Assembly: GCF_027244095.1 (NCBI RefSeq)
Contig: NC_069671.1
Location: 9,367,982 to 9,431,981, forward strand
Length of the DNA: 64,000 nucleotides
Source: Hemicordylus capensis
Taxonomy: Eukaryota > Chordata > Lepidosauria > Squamata > Cordylidae
Reading direction: 5' to 3'
How positions within the stretch are numbered: position 1 is the first letter of the stretch; each line of letters begins with the position of its first letter. Made by a program: the position numbers and the translations under genes. The notes under the pieces were generated by a model, which saw only the letters and a list, made by a program, of their open reading frames with translations, was not told the origin of the DNA and did not search any database. Positions 19,460 to 30,046 of this stretch are shown here, one piece after another.

Positions 19460-19545
19460 TTGGATTTTCCAAGGGGGCATATTCCACAGTATTGGTGCCA
19501 CCACCAGAAAGGTCCTGCCCTGCATCATTACCCACCCCTTTCCTA
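19460..19545 (-). mobile_element. L2 LINE C-terminal fragment, worn
   Basis: ATATTCCACAGTATTGGTGC and CCACCAGAAAGGTCCTGCCC match the reversed L2 C-terminus seen at 25.25 kb. Short and diverged. Confidence 0.55.
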
Positions 19546-19591
19546 TTTTTGATGTGGCACATTAATCAGCCAGGTGGTTAATTATGAAATC

Positions 19592-19991
19592 ACTGCCCTC
19601 ACTTATCCTTTCAGTTGCTGCCTCTCGCTCTTGGGTTGACTCCATAGAGCTGTGGCTTATCCTATTCACTATGTGATCCCTAATTGGCTGGGATCCTCCA
19701 TGTGACTGACACTGGAGGGAGACACAACCATCAGCCAAGGGGGAAATGACCCCAAAGCAAGATCAGCCAGAAGAAAGGTGGGATTCCATTCATTCTAGAA
19801 TTGCTGTCCTCACTTACCCTTCCAGTTGCCACCTGTTGCTCTCAGTCAGAGTGGCCCTGTAGAGCTGTGGCTTATCACATTCAGTGTGTGATCCCTGGTG
19901 GGCTAGGATCTTCAATGTGATGAATACAAGAGGGAGACATAATGATCAGCCAATGGGAAAATGGCACCAAAGGAGGAACAGCCAGAAGAAA
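19592..19991. repeat. Diverged tandem duplication, about 190 bp unit
   Basis: Copies at about 19592-19776 and 19803-19991 share CCTCACTTAYCCTTYCAGTT, AGAGCTGTGGCTTATC, GTGTGATCCCTRRTKGGCT and CAGCCAGAAGAAA in order, roughly 210 bp apart. No coding motif. Divergence suggests an old event. Confidence 0.8.
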
Positions 19992-20935
19992 TATTGGCAC
20001 ACAGCATGGTGAAGTATACTTCCCAGTTAAATGCACCCTCATGTGGTGAGATCTGGCACCACATCAAGGGGGATTGTAACTTTCAAATGGGTCCCACGGA
20101 CACGGTGATTTCCAGCTCTCACTGCATGAAAACACATTTGTAGAATCCAAGGGCTTTATGTTTAGTTGGGTTATGCAAGGAGAAGACAGTGGAGTGGAAT
20201 CAGGAATATTAATAGTTTAATGAAATAAATATTATGTACAGAGAGGCAGGTGCAGGCTGCTTTTCCGTGCTCTTGCTGCTGTCTGTTTGTTAGTGCTGCC
20301 TCTACTCCCGGATTGGAATACAAAGCCCCATTCAAAAGCTGACCTGGATCAAGGAATGGATTAACCAAAAACACCACAACATTCAAGTGCAAAGCTTGGC
20401 CCATGAATCTGATAGGCAAATTTTATGTAGGGTAATTGCATCAAGTCTAACATTTAATGTGATGACTGATCTTAACCTGCATTTATATAATCAGGGTATA
20501 ATATTCCCGTGGGCGGTTGTACTCAAAAGGGGACACTGGATGCTTGCACCTCATGCGTCCGCAATATTTTTAGGAATGAGGAGAAACAAAAGGTCAGGTT
20601 GTGCAGCACAAAAACCGGTGGAGAAAAACAATAGATCATGTTGGGAAGAGAAGAAATAAAGATGTCTCATTCACAAAGTTGTATTGATTTTCCTCTTTCA
20701 ATACGAGCTGCCACTGATGTCCAGTAACGAGAAACTTGTAAGATGGAAGTGTAATATTGATGGAGGGCCAGAAGGTTAAGGGATAAATCACCCTCTGTGT
20801 ATTGTTAAGAACGTCCTGGAGAAGAGAAGGGAAAAGATATTAACCATTTGTTGTCTTCATCTGGGGATGAGAGAGAGCCAGAATTCTGGAGACATCTTGC
20901 CCTGTGAGTCATCTATTCAGGGTAGCTGTGAGCTT
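19992..20935. other. Unique sequence, nothing recognised
   Basis: About 940 bp of AT-leaning DNA without a recognised repeat or gene. Confidence 0.5.
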
Positions 20936-20936
20936 A

Positions 20937-22015
20937 AGAACACAACAAGAGTCTTGAGGGATCCAGCCCATGGCCCATCTAGTCTAGCAACCGGTTTCCT
21001 ACAATGGCCTACCAGATGCCTCTGGGAAGCCCACGGGCAAGAGATGAAGGCATGCCCGCTCTCCTGCTGCTGCTCCCCTGCAACTGGTATTCAGAGGCAT
21101 CTTGCCTCTGAAGCTGGAGGTGGCCTCTAGCCATCAAGACTAGTATCCATCGATAGACCTGTCCTCCATGAATTTGTCTAAGTCCCATTTAAAGCCACCC
21201 AAGCTGCTGGCCATCACCACATCCCACGACAGGGAGTTCCCTAGATTGGTTATGTGCTGTGTGAAAAAGTATTACCTTTCAATAGTTCTAAACTTCCTGG
21301 TAATCAATTTCATGGGATGACCCCTGGTTCTAGTGTTGTGAAAGAGGCAGAAGAACCTCTCTCTCTCTCCTATCTCCTCAGCATGCATAGTATTGTTAAC
21401 CTATATTAGATCTCCCCTTATTCTTCTATTTTCTAGACTAAAAGAGCCTCAAAAGCTGTAGCCTTGCCTTACCTTACATAGGAACACAGGAAGCTGTCAT
21501 ATACTGAGTCAGACCATTGGTCTATCTAGCTCAGTATTGTCTTCACAGACTGGCATCAGCTTCTCCAAGGTTGCAGGCAGGAATCTCTCTCCGCCCTAGC
21601 TTGGAGAAACTGCCAGGGAGGGAACGTGGAACCTTCTGCTCTTCCCAGAGCGGCTCCATGCCCTGAGGGGAATATCTTACAGTGCTCACACTTCTAGTCT
21701 CCCTTTCATATGCAACCAGGGTGGACCCTTGCTTAGCGAAGGGGACAAGTCATGCTTGCTGCCACAAGACCAGCTCTCCTCTGCTTGTAAGAAGGTGCTC
21801 TAGGCCCCTAGTCATATTATTTCCCCTCTTCTTGGTTGCATCTTTTCCAGTTCTAAAATGTCCTTTTTGGGATATGATGACCAGAATTGTACACAATGCT
21901 CCAAATGTGGCTATACCATCAATGTGTCTAAAGGAATTATAATCTTAGCAATGTGTTTTATTTTGTGTGTGCCTTATTCTGTCTGCTTTAGTGGTGTTCT
22001 GGGATCTTTCACTCT
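20937..22015 (-). mobile_element. CR1 LINE 3' part split by a SINE
   Basis: The longest CR1 piece in the window: the AAGAACACAACAAGAGTCTT end, CTAGTCTAGCAACCGGTTTC, ATTTGTCTAAGTCCCATTTA, ATCAATTTCATGGGATGACC, and beyond the SINE, GACCAGAATTGTACACAATG. The minus strand corresponds to the end of CR1 reverse transcriptase plus 3' UTR. The coding part is too worn to read as one frame. Confidence 0.9.
21477..21781 (-). mobile_element. 5S-headed, CR1-tailed SINE nested in CR1
   Basis: Tail first on this strand: CATAGGAACACAGGAAGCTG, then body and ACCAGGGTGGACCC, ending CCACAAGACCAGCTCTCCT. It cleanly interrupts the CR1 element, so it is younger. Confidence 0.9.
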
Positions 22016-22107
22016 TGCTGAAAACATACGTGTTGGATCAAAGAGGTTTCATTTAGCATTCTCCCCCATTTGCTATTTTATGGTATACAACAATTTCTTG
22101 ACAATGT

Positions 22108-22266
22108 GTGCAGTGGCTAGAATGTTGGGCTACGACTGGGGAGATCTGGGTTCAAATCCTCATTCTGCCATGAAACTTGCTGGCTGATTCTGGGCCAGTG
22201 ACTTATCTCTCAGCCTAACCTACTTTTCAGAGGGAGAGCAGGCTATAGAAGCAAATGAATAAATAA
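22108..22266 (+). mobile_element. L2-tailed tRNA-derived SINE
   Basis: Head GTGGCTAGAATGTTGGGCTA with B box GGGTTCAAATCCTC, body TGATTCTGGGCCAGTGACTT and CTCAGCCTAACCTACTTTTC, then an AATGAATAAATAA end. Same family as 53927-54146. Confidence 0.8.
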
Positions 22267-22433
22267 CACGGGAGAATCGTGCAACCTTCCATCTATATTC
22301 TGAAGTGGGGTACAACGCCAGGAAGCCTGCGTCATTTGATCTTTTCTTCCTGAAAATGGTAAGCCAGGTCCTGGGCTTTCATTTCACCAGCAGCAAAATA
22401 CCTGCACATGTGCAGAGTTGAGAACACATGGGA

Positions 22434-22515
22434 GGAAGAAGAAGAAGAAGAAGAAGAAGAAGAAGAAGAAGAAGAAGAAGAAGAAGAAGAAGAAGAAGAA
22501 GAAGAAGAAGAAGAA
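22434..22515. repeat. GAA microsatellite
   Basis: About 80 bp of nearly pure GAA triplets, lying at the 3' tail side of a minus-strand SINE fragment (22517). Confidence 0.95.
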
Positions 22516-22516
22516 A

Positions 22517-22648
22517 GGAACCTAGGAAACTGCCATATACCAAGTCAGACCATTGGCCCATCTAGCTCACTATAGGCTGCCCTTGTTATTTGCAATAGCC
22601 ATTGGAGAGATGCTATGTTGGGGTTGGAAAGGGACAGCAGTTACTCTT
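22517..22648 (-). mobile_element. CR1-tailed SINE tail plus L2-tailed repeat fragment
   Basis: 22517-22575 is a SINE tail (CTAGGAAACTGCCATATACC, GGCCCATCTAGCTCACTATA). 22588-22648 carries AGCCATTGGAGAGATGCTAT and GGGGTTGGAAAGGGACAG, worn words of the L2-tailed repeat. Confidence 0.65.
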
Positions 22649-22957
22649 CATAGGAACAGAGGAAGCTGCCATATACTGAATCAGACCCTTGGTCCATCTA
22701 GCTCAGTATTGTCTTCACAGACTGGCAGCGGCTTCTCCAAGGTTGCAGGCAGGACTCTCTCTCAGCCATATCTTGGAGATGCTGCCAGGGAGGGAACTGG
22801 GAACCTTCTGCTCTTCCCAGAGTAGCCCCATCCCCTAAGGGGAATCTCTTACAGTGCTCACACTTCTAGCCTCCTATTCAAATGCAAACCAGGGTGGACC
22901 TTGCTTAGCAAAGGGGACAAGTCACACTTGCTACCACAAGACCAGCTCTCCTCCTCT
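22649..22957 (-). mobile_element. 5S-headed, CR1-tailed SINE
   Basis: Full-length reversed copy from CATAGGAACAGAGGAAGCTG to ACAAGACCAGCTCTCCTCC, about 305 bp. Confidence 0.9.
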
Positions 22958-23619
22958 AGCGCTGTTTCCCTACATATATGCCCAACGTAGTTGTTTAGCC
23001 TCCTTCCAGCTTGAAAGCAACCGGACCAATCCATTCCTTTCCCTTGCCTCTCCCTCCTTCCTCTCCCAAGAATAACAATGCCACCACACAAAGTGTTGCA
23101 TTAGCAAGAAAAGATCAAATACCGTACAACAGAAAATACACAACCCCCTGGCAAGTAACGTCTGATTACTGAGTTACCTAGCGCAGGAGAGTCTGATCTA
23201 ACACTACTCAGGTACACAAAGAGCCACTCTGTGCCCACGTAATGACTATAATTTCTCCGCTGATTTACAATAGATGGGGTTAAATGTGTCTCCACCACCA
23301 GCACCGATTAGAGGCTTGTGTCAGAGGCAGGCTCTCGGAATGCCAGCCGAGCCTACAGGGAAATATTGATCTCAAAATGGTCGCAGAACTACTTTTACGG
23401 AATTACAGCTTTTATTCATCCTGTCTCCGTTTCCTGGCCTCTGCCCCCTCACTCTCCAGCCCAAACAACCTGATCATGAGTCATATTCTTCCCTAGTGAT
23501 TTGAATTTGGCGTTTGGAGTGCCTGGAATCTCAGGGCAGACCTTCTGGAGCTCAGGAGGACGGAGAAGAGGAGTCCCTCAGCTAGAAGCTGCCACTCAAA
23601 ATGGCAGGCCCCGTGTTTT
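22958..23619. other. Unique sequence, nothing recognised
   Basis: About 660 bp of single-copy-looking DNA. No motif-bearing frame. Confidence 0.45.
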
Positions 23620-23750
23620 GGATTGCATTTTGTGTTGTAATTTGTCGTGTGTTATGGGTTTTTATCGGATGCTTTTCAATGTTGTGTTGTGAGCTGCCCA
23701 GAGAAGCATTTGTTATGGTGCAGCTAACAAATAAAGTTGGTTATTTGATA
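23620..23750 (+). mobile_element. L2 LINE 3' tail, second subfamily
   Basis: GTTGTGTTGTGAGCTGCCCA and GAAGCATTTGTTATGGTGCA plus ACAAATAAA form an L2-type end. The same tail in reverse starts the L2 copy at 25018. Confidence 0.65.
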
Positions 23751-23788
23751 AGGTTGATAATGACTTGTCATGTTGATAATGACTTGGG

Positions 23789-23898
23789 CCCCCACAGCTG
23801 TTTTCGCACTACAACTCCCATAATTCCCAGCTACAGTGGCCAATAGCCAGAGATTATGGGGATTGTAGGCCAACATCTGCAGGAGGGCCAAAGTTGAG
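23789..23898. mobile_element. hAT-like palindromic MITE remnant
   Basis: ACTACAACTCCCATAATTCC pairs with GAGATTATGGGGATTGTAGG. It matches the 17931 copy closely but lacks a clean left end. Confidence 0.7.
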
Positions 23899-23904
23899 CC
23901 TTAA

Positions 23905-24350
23905 CCTAAGGGACTGCCAGCTCCCATGGGTTACTTCAAGCTTGATGAGGTCATCTGAGGGGCTCTGCTCTGGGTGCCGACAATGAGGAGGGTGCAGCTG
24001 TTGTGCCTACGGGACAGGGCCTTCTCTGTTGCTGCCCCCAGACTCTGGAATGCTCTCCCGGTGGCTATTCACTCCTCGGTCTCCATCACAGTTTTTAGAA
24101 AGCGTGTTAAATCTTGGCTTTTAACCCAGGCTTTTACATGATCATCTCTACTGCTGATTCTTTGCACTTTGCATGGTTTTTCCATGCTTGTATTTTAAAT
24201 CTTTTTAATCAGATGTATGCTTTTATATTTTAGTTTAATATTTTAATTGTGTATTTTTATAGTCTTGTTTTAATTTTTCTCTGTGAACTACCTTGGGATT
24301 GTTGTAATGGAAGGTGGTATATAGATCTAACAATAAATTATAATAAAATA
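23905..24350 (+). mobile_element. L2 LINE 3' end, close to the intact copy
   Basis: CTCTGCTCTGGGTGCCGACA, GGACAGGGCCTTCTCTGTTG, AGACTCTGGAATGCTCTCCC and the 3' UTR run parallel to positions 2910-3280 with few changes. 5' truncated. It shows that the intact L2 belongs to a family with relatives at this locus. Confidence 0.85.
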
Positions 24351-24657
24351 GGATTAGGGAAGTGCACAAACTGAGTTTCATAGGCACAAGTTCAACCCTG
24401 CAGCGGGAGGGAGGAGCGGTACGCATACTCTTTCTTATAGGAAATGTACACCATTCCTCAGCAGCACTGGAGTAACCCCACACTTCTGAATCAGCCCTTG
24501 GAGAGTGAGAAAAGGTAGAAAACCCATTTGATTCCATTAGAAGGGGAATAAAGACATCCAAAACAAACCTCAAGGCTATCCCTCGGCTGCACAGGAGGAC
24601 ATGCTGATGATCCTTCCTCTTCTCCTAGCAATATCTCCTCCCCCTCCTCCTCCCTTA
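24351..24657. other. Unique sequence, nothing recognised
   Basis: About 300 bp, with a TC-rich lead into the pyrimidine tract. Confidence 0.5.
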
Positions 24658-25016
24658 TTCTTCTTCTTCCTCTTCCTCCTCCTCCCCTCCCCTCCCCCTC
24701 TCCTCCTCCTCCTCCTCCCTTCTTCTTCTTCTTCTCCTTCTCCTCCCTTCTTCTTCTTCCTCCTCCTCCTCCCTTCTTCTTCTTCTTCTTCTCCTTCTCC
24801 TCCTTTCTTCTTCTTCTCCTCCTCCCCCTCCCCTCCCCCTCCCCCTCTTCTCCTTCTCCTCCTTTCTTCTTCTTCTCCTCCTCCCCCTCCCCTCCCCCTC
24901 TTCCTCCTCCTCCTCCTCCTTTCTTCTTCTTCTTCTTCTTCTTCTTCTTCCTCCCCCTCCCCTCCCCTCCCCTCCCCCTCCCCCTCCCCCTCCCCCTCCT
25001 CCTCCTTCTTCTTCTT
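24658..25016. repeat. Pure polypyrimidine tract, 359 nt
   Basis: Every base from 24658 to 25016 is C or T: mixed TTC, TCC and CCCCT units with an internal higher-order repeat of about 59 bp (near 24790 and 24849). It sits on the 3' tail of the minus-strand L2 that follows, so it probably grew from that tail. The long open frames read through it are composition artefacts. Confidence 0.95.
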
Positions 25017-25017
25017 G

Positions 25018-25465
25018 CCACTCCATAACAAATTCTCCTCTGGGCAGCTCACAACACAACATGAAACCATCCAATAAAAAACACATAAGGCACATCAAAT
25101 CATGACACACCGAGAAACACAAAACATAACAAAAGAATTTTAAAACTTCTTATTTTAAAAAATCAATTCCTAAGATCAAATTCTAAAAGCCCAAGTGAAC
25201 AGAAAGGCCTTCACCTGGCACCCAAAGGAACAGTGAAGATGCCAGCTGAGCCTCTATATTCCATAGACTGGGTGCCACCACCGAAAAGGCCCTCTCCCTA
25301 GTAGCCACCTGCCTCACCTCATCTGGCAGAGACACTCAGAACAGGGCTTCCGAAGAAGGTGAGCAAAGCGCTCTCTCAGGTAACCCGATCCCAAGCCCTT
25401 TGCGGCTTTGAAGGTGAAAAACAGCACTTTGAATTGGGCCTGGAAATGGATGGGGAGCCAGGGTA
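25018..25465 (-). mobile_element. L2 LINE 3' end, second subfamily
   Basis: Reversed tail ACTCCATAACAAATTCTCCT and CTGGGCAGCTCACAACACAA, then C-terminal coding (ATAGACTGGGTGCCACCACC, CCCAAGCCCTTTGCGGCTTT). 5' truncated. Confidence 0.85.
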
Positions 25466-25849
25466 TATCATATCCTGAATTATCCCCTTGTGGGAGGGAA
25501 TAACAGATGGACTCGGCACCACTGCCAGACTCGGAAGTGACTCGAGGCTTCCCTTGGCATCGTCAACTGGATGATTTATGAAGCGTGGCTGTGTTTGGAG
25601 TGTGCCCCAACCCCCCCGGCCTCTCTTCTGCCTCCTCTAATTCATCTTGGACACATTTTAATGATTGCTTTGTAGGCCTGAAGCCTCTCTGACTTCATGA
25701 AGTTGAAACGGAGTTGAAACGTAAACACCCGCTCACTCCTCACAAGTGTTTCTAGCAAGTTTCAAAGCAAAGATCAAGCAACTCGAACTTAACACTTAAC
25801 AAACGTAAAGAGCATATATAGCACCAAGAGTTGCTATATTGAGTGGACC
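25466..25849. other. Unique sequence, nothing recognised
   Basis: About 385 bp. No repeat recognised. Confidence 0.45.
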
Positions 25850-26245
25850 CCTAGGCAAAGAGCTCCTTTCAATGGGCTGATTCTCTATATTTAGCAGGGG
25901 GAGAGCAACTGACCCTATCCATCCCCAGCACAGCATCCCCCCAGTGGCTGTTGCTGGTGTCTACCTTATGTTTATTTTTAGATTGTGAGCTCTTTGGTGG
26001 TAAGGAGCCATTTTCTCCTTATTATTCTTATTCTTTGTAAATTGCTTTGCAAAATAATTTTGTTGAAACGCAGTATATAAATCCCCTGCTAATTTAGCAA
26101 AGAGGCACCTTTTAAAAATGGCGATTCAATTTATTTAGCAGGGGGAGAGCAACTGGCCCTATCCATCCCCAGCACAGCATCCCTCCAGTGGCTGTTGCTG
26201 TCTATCTTATGTTTCTTTTTTCGATTGTGAGCCCTTTGGGGAGAG
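25850..26245 (+). mobile_element. Two L2-tailed dispersed repeats in tandem
   Basis: Copy one at about 25850-26085 and copy two (incomplete) at about 26096-26245 share TTTAGCAGGGGGAGAGCAAC, CATCCCCAGCACAGCATCCC, CAGTGGCTGTTGCTG and GATTGTGAGC. The complete copy ends in a worn L2-like tail (AAATTGCTTTGC...CGCAGTATATAAAT). Non-coding. Confidence 0.75.
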
Positions 26246-26920
26246 GGAGGAAGACCTTTGCAACATACGTCCCCTGTCAATGTTGGTACACATGGAATTC
26301 ATGACACGATGTGAAACATTTGTCGAATGCAAATCCGCTGTGGTCCATAACAGGCTAGGCGTCCTGGTAGCATGCCACGTTAGCGCTCTGTCTGTCTCTC
26401 TCTGGGATGCGATAACCACAGTATCATTTTAATTTAGATAATGAAAGGCATGTCCCTCTTTACTAGGATAAATTCTGAAAAGTGGCAAAATAGATGATAG
26501 TTTTACTAGTTGGATTTATTCGGATGGAAGCGTCAATGTGCTGCGTTCTGCTTTCTCTCTCTCTCTACGCCCCCCTGTGCTTTCCGCCTCTCTTTATGGC
26601 TTCTATATCAGAAATGGACACCGGTGGTTTTAAAGGGCCATTACATCTAAATCTTCCAAAAAGCCCAGCAGGGTTGCCATTTCTAGTTTGCAGGTGATGA
26701 ACTGGACAAAGAGGCTTCTATGGTGAAGAGGAGGCTTCAAAGCCAAGCAGAAAGGGTAGTATTTTGAGATACTCCAGATTAAATGTTACAAAGCAGTAGT
26801 TTTGATATTTTTTTAAAAAAATTACTGCTAAAGGGCAAAAAAATAGGGTTTCTTTTAGCCTGCTTTCCTAAAGGAAAGCTTATGAGATTACCTACACCCA
26901 GCTCTCTCTCTCTCGCTCTC
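26246..26920. other. Unique sequence, nothing recognised
   Basis: About 675 bp with no recognised repeat; a short CT run occurs near 26552. Confidence 0.45.
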
Positions 26921-26921
26921 A

Positions 26922-27221
26922 TAGGAACATAGGAACATAGGAAGCTGCCACATACTGAGTCAGACCATTGGTCTATCTAGCTCAGTATTGTCTTCACAGA
27001 CTGGCAGCGGCTTCTCCAAGGCTGCAGGCAGGAATCTCTCTCAGCCCTATCTTGGAGAAGCTGCCAGGGAGGGAACTTGAAACCTTCTGCTCTTCCCAGA
27101 GTGGTTTCATCCCCTAAAGGGAATATCTTGCAGTGCTCACACATCAAGTCTCCCATTCAGATGCAACCAGGGCAGACCCTGCTTCGCTATGGGGAAAAGT
27201 CATGCTTGCTACCACAAGATC

Positions 27222-27222
<1 letters not shown>
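26922..27222 (-). mobile_element. 5S-headed, CR1-tailed SINE
   Basis: Reversed full-length copy. The tail has three CATAGGAA units; the head ends ACCACAAGATCAGCTCTC and merges into a TC microsatellite. Confidence 0.9.

Positions 27223-27264
<42 letters not shown>
27223..27264. repeat. TC microsatellite
   Basis: About 42 bp of pure CT dinucleotides, seeded at the GCTCTC end of the SINE head. Confidence 0.95.
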
Positions 27265-27268
<4 letters not shown>

Positions 27269-27341
27269 TCACAATGCCTGGACCAATTTGAACCAAATTT
27301 GGTACAGTTGTAGTGAGTGACACATAGGGACACCTCAATGT

Positions 27342-27430
27342 CATAGCTTGTGATGATGTCATTGTGATGCAACGCCATAGCTTGTGATGATGTCATTGTG
27401 ATGCAACGCCATAGCTTGTGATGATGTCAC
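27342..27430. repeat. 34-bp tandem repeat, 2.6 copies
   Basis: Unit starts CATAGCTTGTGATGATGTCA at 27342, 27376 and 27410. Units are identical where they overlap. Each contains TGATGTCA, which resembles a CRE/ATF half-palindrome. Confidence 0.9.
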
Positions 27431-28640
27431 CCACCCTAATTCAAGAGAGTGGATGTGCGAACCGTGGAAGCAGGCTAACTTGTGAAAATGGTAATTATTA
27501 ATTAAGATTATAGTGAAAGGAAGATAGGCAGATTAGCTCCTAACAGAACTTCTTGTTAATGTTTATAAAATGAGTGTGATTAATAATTTACCTGGAGCTT
27601 TTTCAGATAGCAACTATACCATGACTTTTACTTTGGGAGGGTCACATATATACATTATATACATATATACTATATACATTCACATATAGGCCAGATTTAC
27701 CCCCAATTCCATGCAATATTCCAGAGAGCACTTAACACATGATTCAGGTTTCCCCCTCTATATTGGAATCTAGCCTGATTTATGTATGGGGTTAAAAAAA
27801 AAAATCTTCTTTTTGGGTCAGAGTATCCGTTATGCCCTGAACTTGCAGTAAAGCCTCCAGTAAAGTGTGCTGTCTAATAAGGCACCAGAGACAGATTCCA
27901 GAAAAGTGGGATGTACCTGGTAGATCTGGATAACTGGAGCCCGTCTTACCAGGCACTTGAAAGTTCAGTCCTGCCTTTCAGTACCAGAAAGAAAACAAGC
28001 AATAGAGATTTACAGGGCCCCTGGTGGAGTGTTGTATGGCTAGTGATCTGTGCCTGTGGGTGACAAGATGCTCAGGGCTGGATTGCTTGTGGTGCTTCTG
28101 AAGGTGTGGGGGGGTGAACCACCATTCCTTGGGGGGGGGGTCTCTGTTCCACATGACTTTCACGCCAGCTGCTTCGTTTGTCAACACAATGAGATGGAAA
28201 TCAGCACCGAGCCCGTTCCGAAGGGCTTTGTTTTGCTAACAAAGTGGCGTGATAGAAATCTCCCATCCAAAATGAAACAAATTAAACTATTTATAACATT
28301 CCAAATGCATTTGGCTCGGCGGGGGCTGTTATCTGATCTTTCAGACCCTTCGCAGGGCTGGTGTGGGGTGCACACTTTGTGGTGCATCTGGGGAGACTAT
28401 AGTCAGATAAGGCATTCGCAGCGATACATGCCCAACATAAATTATACACCTGCCAACAGTTTGCAGAGAAAATGAAGGAAATGCATGTAACTCCCCAATT
28501 CACCTGCCAGAGATCATTATCAGAATGCCCTGCTCATTATATATAGCAGAAGTCTTTGCTCTTCATCTTTTGTATGTTGTATTCACGGACTCTTGTCTGT
28601 CTTGGCCTGATACAGAAGCCAGGAATGTGGTTATAGAAGT
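27431..28640. other. Unique sequence, nothing recognised
   Basis: About 1,200 bp, with a TATATACA-rich patch near 27645-27690. Short frames on both strands have no motif. Confidence 0.45.
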
Positions 28641-28644
28641 GCAG

Positions 28645-28800
28645 ATATTTAATAACTAAGATGGCTTCCAGTCCCCCAAAGGGCTCACAATCTAAAAAAG
28701 ACACATAAGTTAGACACCAGCAACAGCCACTGAAGGGATGCTGTGCTGGAGTTGGATAGGGCCAGTTGCTCTCCCCCTGCTAAAAAGCTAGCAACTGCAA
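28645..28800 (-). mobile_element. L2-tailed dispersed repeat
   Basis: CCAAAGGGCTCACAATCTAA, CACCAGCAACAGCCACTG and GTTGGATAGGGCCAGTTGCT are the reversed form of the repeat that follows at 28868 in plus orientation. Confidence 0.75.
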
Positions 28801-28867
28801 GAGAAATTAATGGCTGCCCTACACCATCTGGGTCACAATGTGTGCACAAGTGCTAACTGAGCTACCC

Positions 28868-29372
28868 TGCTAACTGAAAAAAGAGGCACCTTTTAAAAGT
28901 GTTGATTCTCCTTGTTTAGCAGGAGGAGAGCAACTGGCCCTCTCCATCCCTAGCACAGCACCCCTCCAGTGGCTGTTGGTGATGTCTATCTTATGTTCTT
29001 TTTTTAGATTGCGACCCCTTTGGGGACAGGGAACCATCTCTATTTATTTATATATGTGTACAGCCACCTAATGGCGCTGTGGGGGAATGACTTGACTAGC
29101 AAGCCAGTGGTTGCCAGTTTGAATCCCCGCTGGTATGTTTCCCAGACTATGGGAAACACCTATATTGGGCAGCAGCGATACAGGAAGATGCTGAAAGGCA
29201 TCATAATCTCATACTATGTGGGAGATGGCAATGGTAAACCCCTCCTGTATTCTTCAAAGACAACCACAGGACTCTGTGGTCACCAGGAGTCGACACCGAC
29301 TCGATGGTACACTTTACTTTACCTTTAAACTGTTTTGGGAACTTTTGTTGAAAACTGGAATATAAATATTGG
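28868..29372 (+). mobile_element. L2-tailed dispersed repeat split by a SINE
   Basis: AGAGGCACCTTTTAAAAGTG, TTTAGCAGGAGGAGAGCAAC and CCTTTGGGGACAGGGAACCA, then after the SINE the end TTGTTGAAAACTGGAATATA. With the 28645 copy it forms an inverted pair about 70 bp apart. Confidence 0.75.
29061..29324 (+). mobile_element. RTE-tailed tRNA-derived SINE, full length, nested
   Basis: tRNA-like head AATGGCGCTGTGGGGGAATG with B box GTTTGAATCCCCGC, then CCCAGACTATGGGAAACACC, GCAGCGATACAGGAAGATGC, GGCAATGGTAAACCCCTCCT and the end AGGAGTCGACACCGACTCGA. Good reference copy for the family. Confidence 0.92.
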
Positions 29373-30046
29373 CCATTATCATATTTGTAAGTACATCAAA
29401 GTTTGTGGACGGATGGACAGAGGGTTGTTACAGTGATCTCAAAGTGTGGGGAAAGGGGAAATTTGTCCTCTATAAAATAGCAGTATATTAGGGAAATGTG
29501 TTTCATCCAACGTCCGGATTCTCTGACCTCATTTCAGATTGCATCCGCAAGAACTTTGTGGCGTTCACTGGCCGCAACCGTCTCCCCATATCAACATTAG
29601 CACTGAATCGAGTTGTCTGCCTTCCCACTGCTAACAGGATGAGAAAGCAAAGCATTTCAGTTAATCATCTTTCCCCAGGATTCCCTGCAATGATAATGAA
29701 AGCCGCAGCTTATGAAATTAGCCTACTGTTAACTTGCCTCTAACCTTTGAACAATTAAATGTAATGTTAATCAGTGAAATCACTTCTCCTGACAGCGAAT
29801 TTAAGCTGGATTTTTGGCTGCTCTGTTCAGAAGGATGAGAGGATCCCACCTATTCTGTTATTTTCTGTGTGCTTATTTTAACAACTCACATCCTGCTCTT
29901 TGTTGAAGGGTCTTCCTTCAGTTAGCTCTGCCCTGTAACCTACATCTCCTGAATTCCAGAATAACTTGTGGGCAGTTCAGACAACCATCGCCCTCAGCAG
30001 TAGTACCACATGCAGAATGGAACCATCTTAGGGGGGTAAAAAAGTA
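29373..30046. other. Unique sequence, candidate conserved non-coding DNA
   Basis: About 670 bp without repeats. The 29510-29830 part is balanced with many TAAT-type words (CAGTTAATCATCTTTC, TGTAATGTTAATCAGTGAAA). Its look suggests a regulatory element; nothing in the sequence proves it. Confidence 0.3.

Noticed and set aside
24491-25122. Long overlapping open frames of Gly/Arg/Glu/Lys or Ser/Pro/Leu on both strands
   Set aside because: They are read from the pyrimidine-only tract, which cannot contain stop codons in most frames. Composition artefact, not genes.
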